A DNA stretch of 44,873 nucleotides from Flavobacteriales bacterium (GCA_947488235.1 CANLAQ010000020.1:1-44873); one strand, 5' to 3'. Positions 26,121 to 38,687 are shown, counted from the first letter of the stretch. Notes: a model not told the origin generated them from the sequence alone. Translations and numbers: made by a program.

Positions 26121-27506
26121 ATGAAACATCTTCGATTATTTTCAATGCTTTTTGTGTCGTTATTTTTAACGGTTAATTTTCTTTTTGCACAAGCACTTCC
26201 TGGAACATTAAATTGGTACAATGGTGATGGTCAAGGCATGTCAACCAATAAAGCTTACGATCTACTTAAAAAGAAGAAATCAAGCCCTGTGATTGTAGCG
26301 GTGATTGATTCTGGTTTGGATATTGAACATGAAGATTTGAAAGGTAAGGTTTGGGTGAATAAAGGTGAGATTCCTAACAATAAAATTGATGATGATAAGA
26401 ATGGTTTTGTAGATGATGTTCATGGTTGGAATTTTCTAGGAAATGCTTCAGGTGAAAATCAAGGTCCAGCGCGCTTAGAAAAAACAAGAATTTTAGCTCA
26501 ATTAATGCTTAAGTATGATGGGATTGATCCTCAAACGATAGCATCTAACCCTGAATTTGATTTATACTTAAAAGTAAAAGAAGATGTAGAAGCTGCCTTG
26601 GCAGAATTAGAACCTTATAGAGAATCATTAGATCAATTTGATGTAGATACAAGAAATTACATCTTGGATCAATTGAATTATAATTTGAATGTGAATTATG
26701 ATGACCGCGCCATTCAAGGAGATAATCCATCTGATTTTACAGATCTAAACTATGGCAATCCAGATGTAGAAGGAACGGATGCTTTGCATGGAACTCATGT
26801 TGCAGGTATCATAGCTGCAATTAGAGGAAATAATTTAGGAGGAGATGGCGTTGCTGAAAATGTGCTTATCATGCCAGTAAGAGCTGTTCCTAATGGCGAT
26901 GAACATGATAAAGATGTTGCTCTAGCGGTTCGTTATGCAGTTGATAATGGTGCGAAAGTGATTAATATGTCTTTCGGTAAGGATTATTCTTCTTTCCCAG
27001 AAGAAGTGGCAAATGCCATTTATTATGCCGAAAGTCATGATGTTTTACTCGTGCATGCAGCAGGAAACGATGCGAAAAATATTGATATTGAACCCAATTA
27101 TCCGGAAACTTATAATTTTGAAGGTACAGGTGTAGTTCATGATAATTATCTAACCGTTGGTGCCTCAACCAAAAATAAAGAGGAGCTGGTAGCAAGCTTT
27201 TCTAATTATGGGGCAGTAGGTGTAGATGTTTTTGCTCCTGGTTTAGAGATCTATAATTCTGTACCCAATAATGCCTACCAAAATTTACAGGGTACCTCTA
27301 TGGCTGCTCCAATGGTAACAGGCGTGGCAGCATTGTTAAAGTCTTATTTCCCTTCTTTAACAATGTCGGAGATTAGAGGCGCAATTCTTTTTACTGTTCA
27401 AATACCAGCTTCAGGCGCATTAACGGATCTATGTAATTCTAGAGGTGTAGTAAATGTTTATAGTGCAGCAAAGTACTGCATGAAATTAGAAGCAGGTAAA
27501 AAATAA
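26121..27506 (+). CDS. Exported S8 subtilisin-like protease with an insertion between Asp and His
   Basis: A 461-residue exported serine protease. ATG 26121 begins a standard signal peptide (MKHLRLFSMLFVSLFL...FAQ); 26088 would add polar residues in front and sits upstream of the likely promoter. Triad: Asp63 (AVIDSG), His223 (HGTHVAG), Ser393 (GTSMAAP), with oxyanion Asn316 (HAAGN). The Asp-His distance is about 160 residues, far longer than in simple subtilisins. The insertion starts with an acidic DDDKNGFVDD stretch that may bind calcium, followed by a helical segment. There is no T9SS tail, so it probably remains in the periplasm. An NTF2-like gene follows after 2 bases. Confidence 0.9.
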   Translation: MKHLRLFSMLFVSLFLTVNFLFAQALPGTLNWYNGDGQGMSTNKAYDLLKKKKSSPVIVAVIDSGLDIEHEDLKGKVWVNKGEIPNNKIDDDKNGFVDDVHGWNFLGNASGENQGPARLEKTRILAQLMLKYDGIDPQTIASNPEFDLYLKVKEDVEAALAELEPYRESLDQFDVDTRNYILDQLNYNLNVNYDDRAIQGDNPSDFTDLNYGNPDVEGTDALHGTHVAGIIAAIRGNNLGGDGVAENVLIMPVRAVPNGDEHDKDVALAVRYAVDNGAKVINMSFGKDYSSFPEEVANAIYYAESHDVLLVHAAGNDAKNIDIEPNYPETYNFEGTGVVHDNYLTVGASTKNKEELVASFSNYGAVGVDVFAPGLEIYNSVPNNAYQNLQGTSMAAPMVTGVAALLKSYFPSLTMSEIRGAILFTVQIPASGALTDLCNSRGVVNVYSAAKYCMKLEAGKK

Positions 27507-27508
27507 AT

Positions 27509-27969
27509 ATGCGTTTTCTACTTATTGTATTTCTTTTTCTGACTTTACCTCTTGGTGTTTTTTCACAGAAATCTATTGATAAAGAATTAAATACTTTAAT
27601 TGATTCTTGGCATTTGGCTGCATCAAAAGCGGATTTCAATACTTATTTTTCAAAGGTAAGTTCAGATTTTGTTTTTTTAGGTACCGCTCCAGGAGAACGC
27701 TGGGAGAAGGCTGAATTTGAATCTTTCTGTAAACCTTATTTTGATAAAGGTAAAGCGTGGGATTTTATTCCTTCCAATCGAAATTGGAATTTTGCGGATA
27801 AAGGTAAGTTCGCTTTCTTTGATGAAGATTTAGCTACTTGGATGGAAGGTTGTAGAGGAAGTGGCATCTGTACCAAAATTAATGGTGAATGGAAGATCAT
27901 TTATTACAACCTTACTGTTCTTATTGAAAATGAAAAAATAAAGTCCTTTATTTCTTTAAGAAAAGAATA

Positions 27970-27970
<1 letters not shown>
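27509..27970 (+). CDS. Exported SnoaL/NTF2-like protein
   Basis: A 153-residue protein with a signal peptide (MRFLLIVFLFLTLPLGVFSQ). The mature part has the pattern of the SnoaL-3/DUF4440 NTF2-like fold: an N-terminal helix (LNTLIDSWHLAASKADFNTYF), DFVFLGTAPGERWEKAEF, and strands ending in NGEWKIIYYNLTVLI. Members of this fold can be enzymes, binding proteins or immunity-type proteins. No catalytic residues can be assigned. It lies 2 bases after the S8 protease, suggesting a functional or merely transcriptional link. Its TAA overlaps the prmC start as TAATG. Confidence 0.7.
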
Positions 27971-31318
<3,348 letters not shown>

Positions 31319-31326
<8 letters not shown>

Positions 31327-32197
31327 TCCATTTACAGGTGTAGGTGTTGCCTTGGTTACGCCATTTGATGCTCAAGGTGCTATCGACTTTAATGCATTAA
31401 AATCTTTAGTGCAATTGCAAATAGCAGGCGGTACTGATTTTCTAGTGGTTCAAGGAACTACTGGTGAATCTCCAACACTAAGTCAAGAAGAGAAGTTTCA
31501 GGTTTTGAACACAGTGATTCAAGAGAATAATGGCCGTTTGAAAATTGTTTATGGAGTAGGTGGAAATAATACCTTAGCAGTAGGTGAAAATCTAAAGCAA
31601 GTTCCTGAAGGTGTTGATGGGATCTTGTCCGTTTCTCCTTACTATAATAAACCTACACAAGCTGGAATTGTTAAGCATTTTGAATATTTAGCTACTTGTA
31701 CTGATTTACCTATCATTCTCTATAATGTTCCAGGTCGAACAGGTTCAAATATGTCTCCTGAAACTTCATTGGAATTGTCAAAAATTGAAAATATTGTAGC
31801 GGTTAAGGAAGCTTCAGGAAATATGGAGCAAATTATGGAGGTGATTCGTCAAAGATCTGGTGAATTTGGAGTGCTGTCTGGAGATGATAATCTAACAATG
31901 CCCTTGATTGCCGCTGGTGCCGATGGAGTAATTTCTGTTGTTGCAAATGCTTTTCCAGAACTGTTTTCCACTATGGTACACGCCGCAATGGAAGATGATT
32001 TAATGACGGCAAGGAAAGCACATTATGAATTATTTGCGATTACAAAAATGTTCTTTGAGGAAGGGAATCCAGGTGGAGTTAAAATAGCATTGGCTCAACG
32101 CGGAATTATGGAACCCTTTATGCGTATGCCTTTGCATCCTGTTTCTGATAATCTTGCTGCTAGAATTCAAAAGGAGACGAAGCGAATTCTTAAATGA
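31319..32197 (+). CDS. dapA: 4-hydroxy-tetrahydrodipicolinate synthase
   Basis: Condenses pyruvate with aspartate semialdehyde in the lysine and diaminopimelate pathway, supplying cell-wall precursor. The 292-residue length is normal. The Schiff-base lysine is Lys163 in VAVKEASG. The proton-relay tyrosine is Tyr135 in ILYNVPGRTG, with Arg140, and the threonine pair lies in QGTTGE (47-48). These align with E. coli Lys161, Tyr133, Arg138 and Thr44/45. It overlaps the DUF6913-like gene by 8 bases and the VanX-like gene by ATGA. The pairing with a D-Ala-D-Ala dipeptidase-like gene keeps two peptidoglycan-related functions together. Confidence 0.96.
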
Positions 32198-32943
32198 AGT
32201 ACTTCTATTTTCTTCTTTTTTCGTTTTTACTTTTAGCTTGCGCTTCTAAAGATGGAAGTGAATCCTCAAAATCTCATGACAATTTAAGTCGCATAAAGGT
32301 TGTATCACCTACTGATACTATTAAAAAAGTTACTGGAAATTATGAAGTTTCTGGTGATTTATGTGATGTCCAATCCATTAATTCAAAAATTAAAATAGAA
32401 TTAAAGTATACGACAAATGATAATTTTGTTAAAAAAGTACTCTATAAAAAAATAGATAAAGCTTATCTGCAAAAGGATGTAGCCATTAGATTGTCAAAAT
32501 GTCAAGACTATTTAACTTCTTTACATCCTGATTTGTACCTACTGGTGTATGATGCTGTTAGACCTGTAAGCGTTCAACAAATTATGTGGACTTCCCTCGA
32601 TTCAATTCCCGTAAAACGAAGGGTTAAGTTTGTCTCAAATCCTAAGAATAGAAGTATACACAATTATGGTGCAGCGGTTGATTTAACAATTTGCAATGCA
32701 GCTGGTGTTCCATTGGATATGGGAGCAAAATATGATGAAATAGATTCTATTGCTTACCCATCATTGGAAGCCTTATTTTTAAAAAGAGGTTTATTAACGA
32801 AGGAACACATAGCCAATAGGGTTATTTTAAGAAAGGTAATGGCATCTCAACAGTTTACTGGAATTGCCTCCGAGTGGTGGCATTTTAACGCGTGTTCTAG
32901 GCAGACAGCTGCTTTGAAGTATCAATTGATGCTCGAAGAATAA
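32194..32943 (+). CDS. VanX-like D-Ala-D-Ala dipeptidase lipoprotein
   Basis: A 249-residue lipoprotein of the M15D peptidase family. The lipobox is LLLAC with Cys16. All catalytic elements of VanX/DdpX are visible: YDAVRP with Arg123, the zinc motif SIHNYGAAVD with His156 and Asp163, and EWWHF with catalytic Glu217 and zinc ligand His220. It should hydrolyse D-Ala-D-Ala in the periplasm or on the outer membrane, recycling cell-wall peptides. No vanA or vanH genes are nearby, so a vancomycin resistance role is not indicated. Last gene of the plus-strand run starting at 26121, and its stop is 2 bases from a convergent stop. Confidence 0.9.
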   Translation: MKYFYFLLFSFLLLACASKDGSESSKSHDNLSRIKVVSPTDTIKKVTGNYEVSGDLCDVQSINSKIKIELKYTTNDNFVKKVLYKKIDKAYLQKDVAIRLSKCQDYLTSLHPDLYLLVYDAVRPVSVQQIMWTSLDSIPVKRRVKFVSNPKNRSIHNYGAAVDLTICNAAGVPLDMGAKYDEIDSIAYPSLEALFLKRGLLTKEHIANRVILRKVMASQQFTGIASEWWHFNACSRQTAALKYQLMLEE

Positions 32944-32945
32944 AC

Positions 32946-33566
32946 CTAGTAGTTCAGTAAAATTTCAGTCGTGTCAAAGGGCACACAATTCGCGGAAAGT
33001 TGACCTTGATTGCTGGTTCCAAGAATATAATAGTACAAGGAATACATTTCGTTGCCATTGTTAATACAATAGATGGTGGTGTCTAAAGCTCCGTAATAAT
33101 CTTGCTGCGCATTAGGACAACATTCTGCACAACCTTGCAGTCCTTCCTGTTTAATATATTGTAAATGATCAGAAAAAATAGGGTTGCTGTTGATGAATCG
33201 CAATGCTACCCATGCTTTGGCTTTTGTACTGTAATTCCGTTCGTTGTCTTGTTTTAAATTTAAGCTCGAGTAATAAATAGTTTCTTCCAAAGGGAAATAA
33301 TTATCCTTAGTGATGATGAGTATGTATTTTTCCATTCTTTCTCGAGGAAAGGTAAATCTAAAAGCGCCGTCTTGGTCTAAGGTATAGGTTTCAATAAGGA
33401 TTTTTTGATTGCTGGCCACTGGTATTTTGTACAGTTTCAATTGTGCGCCTTGCATTGGAATGTGAAAAGTATCGTCCGTAATGACGCCGTAAATAGTGAA
33501 GTTACCTGTTCCTTTGGTGCAGGAAGCCAACAATAAAAGCCCAATAAATAAAAAGAAAAATCTCAT
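32946..33566 (-). CDS. Lipoprotein with carboxypeptidase-regulatory-like domain and cysteine cluster
   Basis: A 206-residue lipoprotein. ATG 33566 is preferred because it directly begins the signal MRFFFLFIGLLLLASC with lipid-accepting Cys16. The longer reading from 33593 overlaps the upstream gene and delays the signal. Residues about 20-95 resemble a carboxypeptidase-regulatory/CNA-B beta sandwich (FTIYGVITDD...GAQLKLYKI...DGAFRFTFP). The second half is unusual, with a cysteine cluster GCAECCPNAQ and later single cysteines. No known family was recognised there. It lies 1 base after the FkbM-type gene and is probably co-transcribed. Surface or periplasmic location is inferred. Confidence 0.65.
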   Translation of the reverse strand: MRFFFLFIGLLLLASCTKGTGNFTIYGVITDDTFHIPMQGAQLKLYKIPVASNQKILIETYTLDQDGAFRFTFPRERMEKYILIITKDNYFPLEETIYYSSLNLKQDNERNYSTKAKAWVALRFINSNPIFSDHLQYIKQEGLQGCAECCPNAQQDYYGALDTTIYCINNGNEMYSLYYYILGTSNQGQLSANCVPFDTTEILLNY

Positions 33567-33567
33567 A

Positions 33568-34383
33568 TTACTTAATTGAAAATCGTGATTCAAAGTCTTT
33601 TTGTTGCTCTAAAGGTAGGAATAAAAAATCTCCAATTTCATCTTGTTTACCATTTTCACGAAGAAGTTTAAAATCCTTAATTCCGTATTGTAGGTAATCT
33701 AATTCATTGAAGTAATTTACAAATAAAGGAATGCTTTCTTCTGCTATTTCAACTTGTACGATAGGGCGATGTTGAATGATTAATTTTTTTATTTCTTGAA
33801 ATACAATCCATTCATAACCCTCAATATCACATTTTATGTAATCTATGCGCTTCAAATCTTTGAATAATTCAGACCCCTTTTTTAAAGCGACATGAGCAGT
33901 TTTTTGATTTCCGATTTGTTCCCCATCTCCAATGATATGAGGTAATCCTGTTCTCATTACACCATTAGATTCCGGTAAAACCATCTCGATTGTTTGCTCC
34001 TCATTTCCAAGAGCAACATTGTGTATTTCAACCTGAGGGAAGGGTTTTAAGAAATTTTTCAAGGTGCTGTAAAAGAAAGGAATGGGTTCGATGCATATTA
34101 AATTTCCCTTAGTTGTTTTTCTTGCAAATATTTTAGAGAAATAACCAAGATTGGCTCCAATGTCAATTACTGTGTAGTCTTCTTTAATAAATGATTTAAC
34201 TGCATAATGAAATTTAAAGCGCTTGTCATTTTTTAGAACACCCAGGTCATATAGAATGAAAAATCCTATATGCATAGCTTTCAAGTAGAGTGCTTGAGGA
34301 AGGATGCGGAACAATAACTTTTTAATAGTAAGTATCACTTGCACGAAAGTACTATTTTTCAAGATAATTTTTTCTCTTTTCAA
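33568..34383 (-). CDS. FkbM-family methyltransferase
   Basis: A 271-residue SAM-dependent methyltransferase of the FkbM type, usually acting on sugars or secondary metabolites. The SAM loop is VIDIGANLGYFSKIF. CIEPIPFFYSTLKNFL carries the acidic motif II residue, and IDYIKCDIEGYEWIV is the family-typical DIEG motif. The start is TTG at 34383. In-frame ATG codons appear only after about 38 residues, which would remove an N-terminal helix. Upstream, an in-frame stop lies 11 codons earlier, so TTG is the reasonable choice. A surface-glycan substrate is likely. Co-transcribed with a lipoprotein gene. Confidence 0.8.
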   Translation of the reverse strand: MKREKIILKNSTFVQVILTIKKLLFRILPQALYLKAMHIGFFILYDLGVLKNDKRFKFHYAVKSFIKEDYTVIDIGANLGYFSKIFARKTTKGNLICIEPIPFFYSTLKNFLKPFPQVEIHNVALGNEEQTIEMVLPESNGVMRTGLPHIIGDGEQIGNQKTAHVALKKGSELFKDLKRIDYIKCDIEGYEWIVFQEIKKLIIQHRPIVQVEIAEESIPLFVNYFNELDYLQYGIKDFKLLRENGKQDEIGDFLFLPLEQQKDFESRFSIK

Positions 34384-34420
34384 GAAATATGATGTTGAAG
34401 AAGGTGCAACAATTTGTTAC

Positions 34421-34449
34421 TTGTAATTAATTACAAAGATGTATTTTTA
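34421..34449 (+). promoter_or_regulatory. Near-consensus promoter for the S9 peptidase gene
   Basis: TTG at 34421-34423, 18 bases, then TATTTTTA at 34442-34449, one base off the TAnnTTTG consensus. It predicts a leader of about 12 bases before ATG 34464. Confidence 0.3.
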
Positions 34450-34463
34450 TAAAAAATATTTAA

Positions 34464-36806
34464 ATGAAATTTATTCTAATTTGTTTCTTTGGACTTACTG
34501 TCATTTTTGTTACCTCTGCGCAAGGAAATAAACCTTCCTTGGAACTCAATAAAATAATGACGGGACAAGATTTTATTGGTCATTGGCCCGAAGGAATATC
34601 TTGGTCAGCGAATGGGAAAGAAATTCTTTTCAATTGGAATCATGAGAATGAAGTAAGCAGTCCTGTTTATGCTTACAATTTACAAAGTAAGGCATTGACT
34701 AAACAAGTTTCAGGGAATCAAAAACAGTTTTACTTTGATCCTGCACAGGCAAACTTCACGCATCAAATTGATGTTATTGAGCATAGAGTCTATGTATACA
34801 ATAAGCAGCATTCCACTAAAACTGAGCATCTGAATTTTTACGAAGACCTATACAATATTCAGAGGTTGAATAATGAAGATGAATTTGTTTTTGAATGGAA
34901 TAGCAACTTATATAAATATAATTTTAAAGTTCCCGGCGGATCTATAATGCAATTAACGAGATTGACAAAAGGATCAAAAAAAGAAGAAGCCAGAGACACT
35001 AGTTTCTTGGGAGAACAACAATTAGTATTGTTCAATTATTTAAAAGAAAAATCAATAAAGGATAGTTTGATTAAGGTCTTAGATGCAAAGTCAAAATCAA
35101 ATAATGTTCCTGTTATCGCCTTTGGTGATGGAGAATTGTATTCCTTAAAAATTGATCCTTCGTGCCATTTTGTAGCACTAAAAACGCATTTTGGAACAGA
35201 AACACCTGCAACGAATGTAGAGCACTTTGTTACGGAAGATGGATATACGCAAGCTTCAAAAGCTAGAGAAAAGGTAAGTGACAAAGAACCAAATGAAAAA
35301 TTGGCTATTTTAAATTTAGATAAGGATTCTCTGAAATGGATTGACTTTTCAGGATTGAGTGATATTCGAAGAAAACCATTGTACTTAGATTCAACAGGGA
35401 AAGGATTTTATGCCAATGATCGTTCTATATTTATTCATGACCCCGTATTTTCTACTTCCAAAAGAACTGCACTCTTAGATATTCGTTCGGCTGACAATAA
35501 AGATCGATGGATTGCTATCCTAGATTGTTCTAATGCAACAATCAAAGAAATAGATCATCAGCATGATGAAGCATGGATCGGTGGTCCTGGGATTTCTTCT
35601 TGGAATGAAAGTGGTGGAACTTTATCATGGATAGAAGATGGAGTTAGTTTTATTTTTCAATCAGAAAAAACAGGTTATTCTCATTTGTATTTATATGAAT
35701 CGGGTACTACAACACCTTTGACTGAGGGGCAATTTGAAGTATCGGAGGTGCAAATAGCGAAGGATAAAACTCATTTATACCTAACGGCAAATAAAACACA
35801 TCCAGGAAATAGAGATTTCTATTCTTTTGAAATTAAAACCAAAAAATGGACTCCAATTTTAACAGCGGAAGGATTTCATGAGGTAATTGTTTCACCGGAT
35901 GAAAAGTATTTAGCCATTCGTTATTCAGATGCTACCCATCCTTGGGAGGTGTATTGGGCGAAAAACATGGAAGCTACCAAAATGCAACGCATTACTACTT
36001 CAACCACAAAAGAATTCGATGCTTATCCTTGGCGTAATCCAGAGGTGCTACAATTTAAAGCATCAGATGGAGTAGGGGTTTATGCTCGTTTATATAAGCC
36101 AGAGGTTTCAAAAGTAAATCATGCGGCGGTATTGTTTGTTCATGGTGCAGGATATTTGCAAAATGCACATCATTATTGGAGTAATTATTATCGCGAATAT
36201 ATGTTTCATAATTTATTAGTGGATCAAGGATATACGGTTCTAGATGTCGATTATAGAGCAAGTGAAGGATATGGAAGAGATTATCGAACAGCCATATATC
36301 GATTCATGGGTGGTCGTGATCTACAAGACTTTATTGATGCCAAAAGCTTTTTAGTGAATACTAAGGGAATTGATTCCAACCGTGTTGGTATTTATGGTGG
36401 TTCTTATGGAGGTTTCATTACTTTAATGGGATTATTTACCAGTCCTAAAACTTTCGCTTGTGGTGCTGCTCTGCGTTCAGTAACCGATTGGGCACATTAC
36501 AATCATGAATACACCAGTAATATTCTAAACAATCCACAAACTGACCCTAAGGCTTATATAAAAAGCTCACCTATTTATTATGCGCAAAATTTAGAAAAAC
36601 CACTTTTGATTCTTCATGGAATGGTGGATGATAATGTGCAATTTCAGGATGTGGTGCGCTTGAATCAACGCCTCATTGAATTGGGTAAAAAAGATTGGAA
36701 TATGGCACTTTATCCTGTTGAATCTCATGGATTTAAAGAGAATTCTTCTTGGCAGGATGAATACCGAAGAATTTATGAATTGTTTGAATTGAATTTATTA
36801 AAATAA
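34464..36806 (+). CDS. Exported S9 (prolyl oligopeptidase/DPP IV-type) peptidase
   Basis: A 780-residue serine peptidase with a signal peptide (MKFILICFFGLTVIFVTSAQ). Residues about 25-500 form a beta-propeller with repeated WSANGKEILF-type blades. The C-terminal alpha/beta hydrolase has the nucleophile in YGGSYGGF (Ser647), Asp722 in HGMVDDNV and His755 in ESHGF, the normal order. Such enzymes cleave dipeptides or short proline-containing peptides, probably in the periplasm. No T9SS tail is present. A GNAT gene follows 6 bases after the stop, with probable co-transcription. The DPP IV glutamate pair was not identified, so specificity is open. Confidence 0.92.
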   Translation: MKFILICFFGLTVIFVTSAQGNKPSLELNKIMTGQDFIGHWPEGISWSANGKEILFNWNHENEVSSPVYAYNLQSKALTKQVSGNQKQFYFDPAQANFTHQIDVIEHRVYVYNKQHSTKTEHLNFYEDLYNIQRLNNEDEFVFEWNSNLYKYNFKVPGGSIMQLTRLTKGSKKEEARDTSFLGEQQLVLFNYLKEKSIKDSLIKVLDAKSKSNNVPVIAFGDGELYSLKIDPSCHFVALKTHFGTETPATNVEHFVTEDGYTQASKAREKVSDKEPNEKLAILNLDKDSLKWIDFSGLSDIRRKPLYLDSTGKGFYANDRSIFIHDPVFSTSKRTALLDIRSADNKDRWIAILDCSNATIKEIDHQHDEAWIGGPGISSWNESGGTLSWIEDGVSFIFQSEKTGYSHLYLYESGTTTPLTEGQFEVSEVQIAKDKTHLYLTANKTHPGNRDFYSFEIKTKKWTPILTAEGFHEVIVSPDEKYLAIRYSDATHPWEVYWAKNMEATKMQRITTSTTKEFDAYPWRNPEVLQFKASDGVGVYARLYKPEVSKVNHAAVLFVHGAGYLQNAHHYWSNYYREYMFHNLLVDQGYTVLDVDYRASEGYGRDYRTAIYRFMGGRDLQDFIDAKSFLVNTKGIDSNRVGIYGGSYGGFITLMGLFTSPKTFACGAALRSVTDWAHYNHEYTSNILNNPQTDPKAYIKSSPIYYAQNLEKPLLILHGMVDDNVQFQDVVRLNQRLIELGKKDWNMALYPVESHGFKENSSWQDEYRRIYELFELNLLK

Positions 36807-36812
36807 CGCTTT

Positions 36813-37253
36813 ATGCTTACAGTTAGGGAATTAAATGATAAACAAGAAATGTTGGATCAAATTTCAGTTATTCAAGAGTTGTATCCTTCATTAACGCTCG
36901 AAGAATATGGAAATGAATTAGATTTTATGCTTCCCCTTAATTACGGTCAAGTAGCAGTATTTGAGGATGAGACCTGTGTTGGAATCAGTGGTTATTGGCT
37001 GGGAAGTAAACTTTGGTGTGGAAAATACTTGGAATTAGACAATATTATTGTGGTTGAAAAAGCTAGAAGTGCTGGGGTAGGTCAACTTATTTTCGATTTC
37101 CTTCAAAAGAAAGCCAGTGAAGCCAACTGTAATTTTATGTCACTTGATTCCTACACTCAAAATTTCAAAGCGCATAAATTCTTTTATAACAATGAGTTTA
37201 GTCCCAAAGGATTTCATTTTATAAAATTCTTAAATCCCGATAAAGTGCGTTGA
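36813..37253 (+). CDS. GNAT-family N-acetyltransferase
   Basis: A 146-residue single-domain GNAT protein. Core strands are GQVAVFEDETCVGISGYWLG and YLELDNIIVVEKARSAGVGQ. The RSAGVGQ stretch forms the acetyl-CoA pyrophosphate loop. A later ...AHKFFYNNEFSPKGFHF region corresponds to the usual C-terminal FYxxxGF motif. The substrate is unknown; it could be an amino acid, peptide or small amine. Location 6 bases after an S9 peptidase gene hints at peptide metabolism, but this is only inference. No signal peptide. Confidence 0.85.
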   Translation: MLTVRELNDKQEMLDQISVIQELYPSLTLEEYGNELDFMLPLNYGQVAVFEDETCVGISGYWLGSKLWCGKYLELDNIIVVEKARSAGVGQLIFDFLQKKASEANCNFMSLDSYTQNFKAHKFFYNNEFSPKGFHFIKFLNPDKVR

Positions 37254-37275
37254 TTTTAACTTGAGGTAAAAGTGC

Positions 37276-38562
37276 TTATCCTTCGGCGTTCTCTTGTTTT
37301 TCTTCTAGAAGTAATTTTTCTTTTCTCTCTTTGGCTTCTTTAGCTTCTTTATCCTTCTGCTTCTTATTGTGGGCGTCTAGATGTTTGTTTTTCTTTTCAA
37401 GTTCTTTCACTGGAACAAATCCTACACCAGTTAATGGGAATAATTCTTGTAGTTCACCACTATAATAAAACTCGTAACACAATCCACCAAAAGTGTATGG
37501 TTTTCCTCCAACTTTAAAGTTCGACCCACCAACCTCAGGGTTTTTCTTCGGTTTGCTTTTTTGATACCCTAAATTATAGAGCGTACCTAAAATTTCAGGT
37601 CTATTGGCGAGTGTAAATCCATTTCTTTCCCAATGCGCTTGAAATTGTCTTAAGAAAAATGCAGTATATAAATAAGAATAATAGTGATCTCCACCTTTAA
37701 TAAGTCTTTGAATGGTTTTGTATTTATGTGCGGCTATAGTATCATTAACCAATTCAGGAAAGGAATCATTGACATTTACGCATTTCTGGAAATAATCTCC
37801 TGCATAAAACGAACTTGATTTATCAAATAAATTACTTTCGATTTTCAAAGCGGTGTGCTGTAAAATCCCAGTAACTCCATAACCTCTGTTGGTAGGTAAG
37901 ATGATATGATTAAAAGGAACTACATACTTTTTAAACTGTTCCCGACCTGAATTGAACATGCGCATTTGTTCACCTACGAGACACATTACAATAAGTCTGG
38001 ATTCAACACCGGTCAAACGAGAAACTGAATCTATGGCTTTCTTATCTGCCTTTATGATGGCACTGAATTCTTTCCATTCTTTATAATTGGCCCATGGATA
38101 AACAGAAATGGTTTTAATGTTGGATTTAGCCTTGATATTTGCAATTTCATTTTGATAGGCTTTGTTATTTTTCATGCGTAAATCTACGGCATCAATCATA
38201 CGCAAGGCAACCGTAATATCTGAGGAAATGTGGTAAGCTTCGGTAATGATTTTGGCATTAATTGGATAATATTTGGCCAAAACACCTAATTTCCTAAACA
38301 TGATGTATTCGTTTTTGGCAATAGAAAGGCTATCGGTTTTAAATCCCTGATTGTATTTACCTGCCATTTGAGCAAAATAACGACTATTAAGATCAACAGA
38401 ACCATTATCATTGGTCCATTTAAATTTTACAGCAATAGCGGTAAAAATAAGAAAAGCAGCAACCGCTGCCAGTAAATGAATTATAAAAAAATACGAAAAA
38501 CGAATAGCACGCTTAAAACCAGATTTCTTAATAGGCTTGTTTTCTTCGTCAACTGTTTGCAT
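37276..38562 (-). CDS. Membrane-anchored protein with lytic-transglycosylase-like signature
   Basis: A 428-residue protein with one N-terminal membrane helix (about 25-47) and a periplasmic body. I could not place it in a named family. Three spaced motifs resemble the SLT/lysozyme-like fold: an ES pair (VESRL, Glu187) as the candidate catalytic acid, a GYGVTGILQHTA segment (227-238) resembling the GAxGLMQxxPxTA motif, and ILGTLYNLG (324-332) resembling AAYNAG. Spacing between the first two is about 40 residues, longer than in E. coli Slt. The C-terminal tail is Lys/Glu-rich and probably coiled coil. Peptidoglycan cleavage is a hypothesis. Confidence 0.5.
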   Translation of the reverse strand: MQTVDEENKPIKKSGFKRAIRFSYFFIIHLLAAVAAFLIFTAIAVKFKWTNDNGSVDLNSRYFAQMAGKYNQGFKTDSLSIAKNEYIMFRKLGVLAKYYPINAKIITEAYHISSDITVALRMIDAVDLRMKNNKAYQNEIANIKAKSNIKTISVYPWANYKEWKEFSAIIKADKKAIDSVSRLTGVESRLIVMCLVGEQMRMFNSGREQFKKYVVPFNHIILPTNRGYGVTGILQHTALKIESNLFDKSSSFYAGDYFQKCVNVNDSFPELVNDTIAAHKYKTIQRLIKGGDHYYSYLYTAFFLRQFQAHWERNGFTLANRPEILGTLYNLGYQKSKPKKNPEVGGSNFKVGGKPYTFGGLCYEFYYSGELQELFPLTGVGFVPVKELEKKNKHLDAHNKKQKDKEAKEAKERKEKLLLEEKQENAEG

Positions 38563-38581
38563 TTGCTTAATTATTTATTGG

Positions 38582-38589
38582 CAAAAGTA
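38582..38589 (-). promoter_or_regulatory. -7 promoter element of the transglycosylase-like gene
   Basis: On the minus strand TACTTTTG matches TAnnTTTG exactly and ends 19 bases before ATG 38562. A -33 TTG at standard spacing is not evident. Position and perfect -7 match make it plausible. Confidence 0.4.
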
Positions 38590-38643
38590 GAGTATTAATA
38601 ACAATTTTTCTGAAAAATATAAATAAATGAAATAAGTTGAAAT

Positions 38644-38670
38644 AAAAAAAGGCGGCAAAAGCCGCCTTTA
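38644..38670 (-). terminator. Intrinsic terminator after the outer-membrane barrel gene
   Basis: A GC-rich 9-bp stem, AAAGGCGGC at 38648-38656 and GCCGCCTTT at 38661-38669, closes an AAAA loop. On the minus strand a run of seven T follows. It lies 18 bases past the barrel gene's stop, and separates it from the transglycosylase-like gene on the same strand. Confidence 0.85.
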
Positions 38671-38687
38671 GTAACAATTTTTTTAGA

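Noticed and set aside
32194-32943. Vancomycin resistance (vanX)
   Set aside because: No vanH, vanA or regulators nearby; the lipobox and linkage to dapA fit cell-wall peptide recycling.
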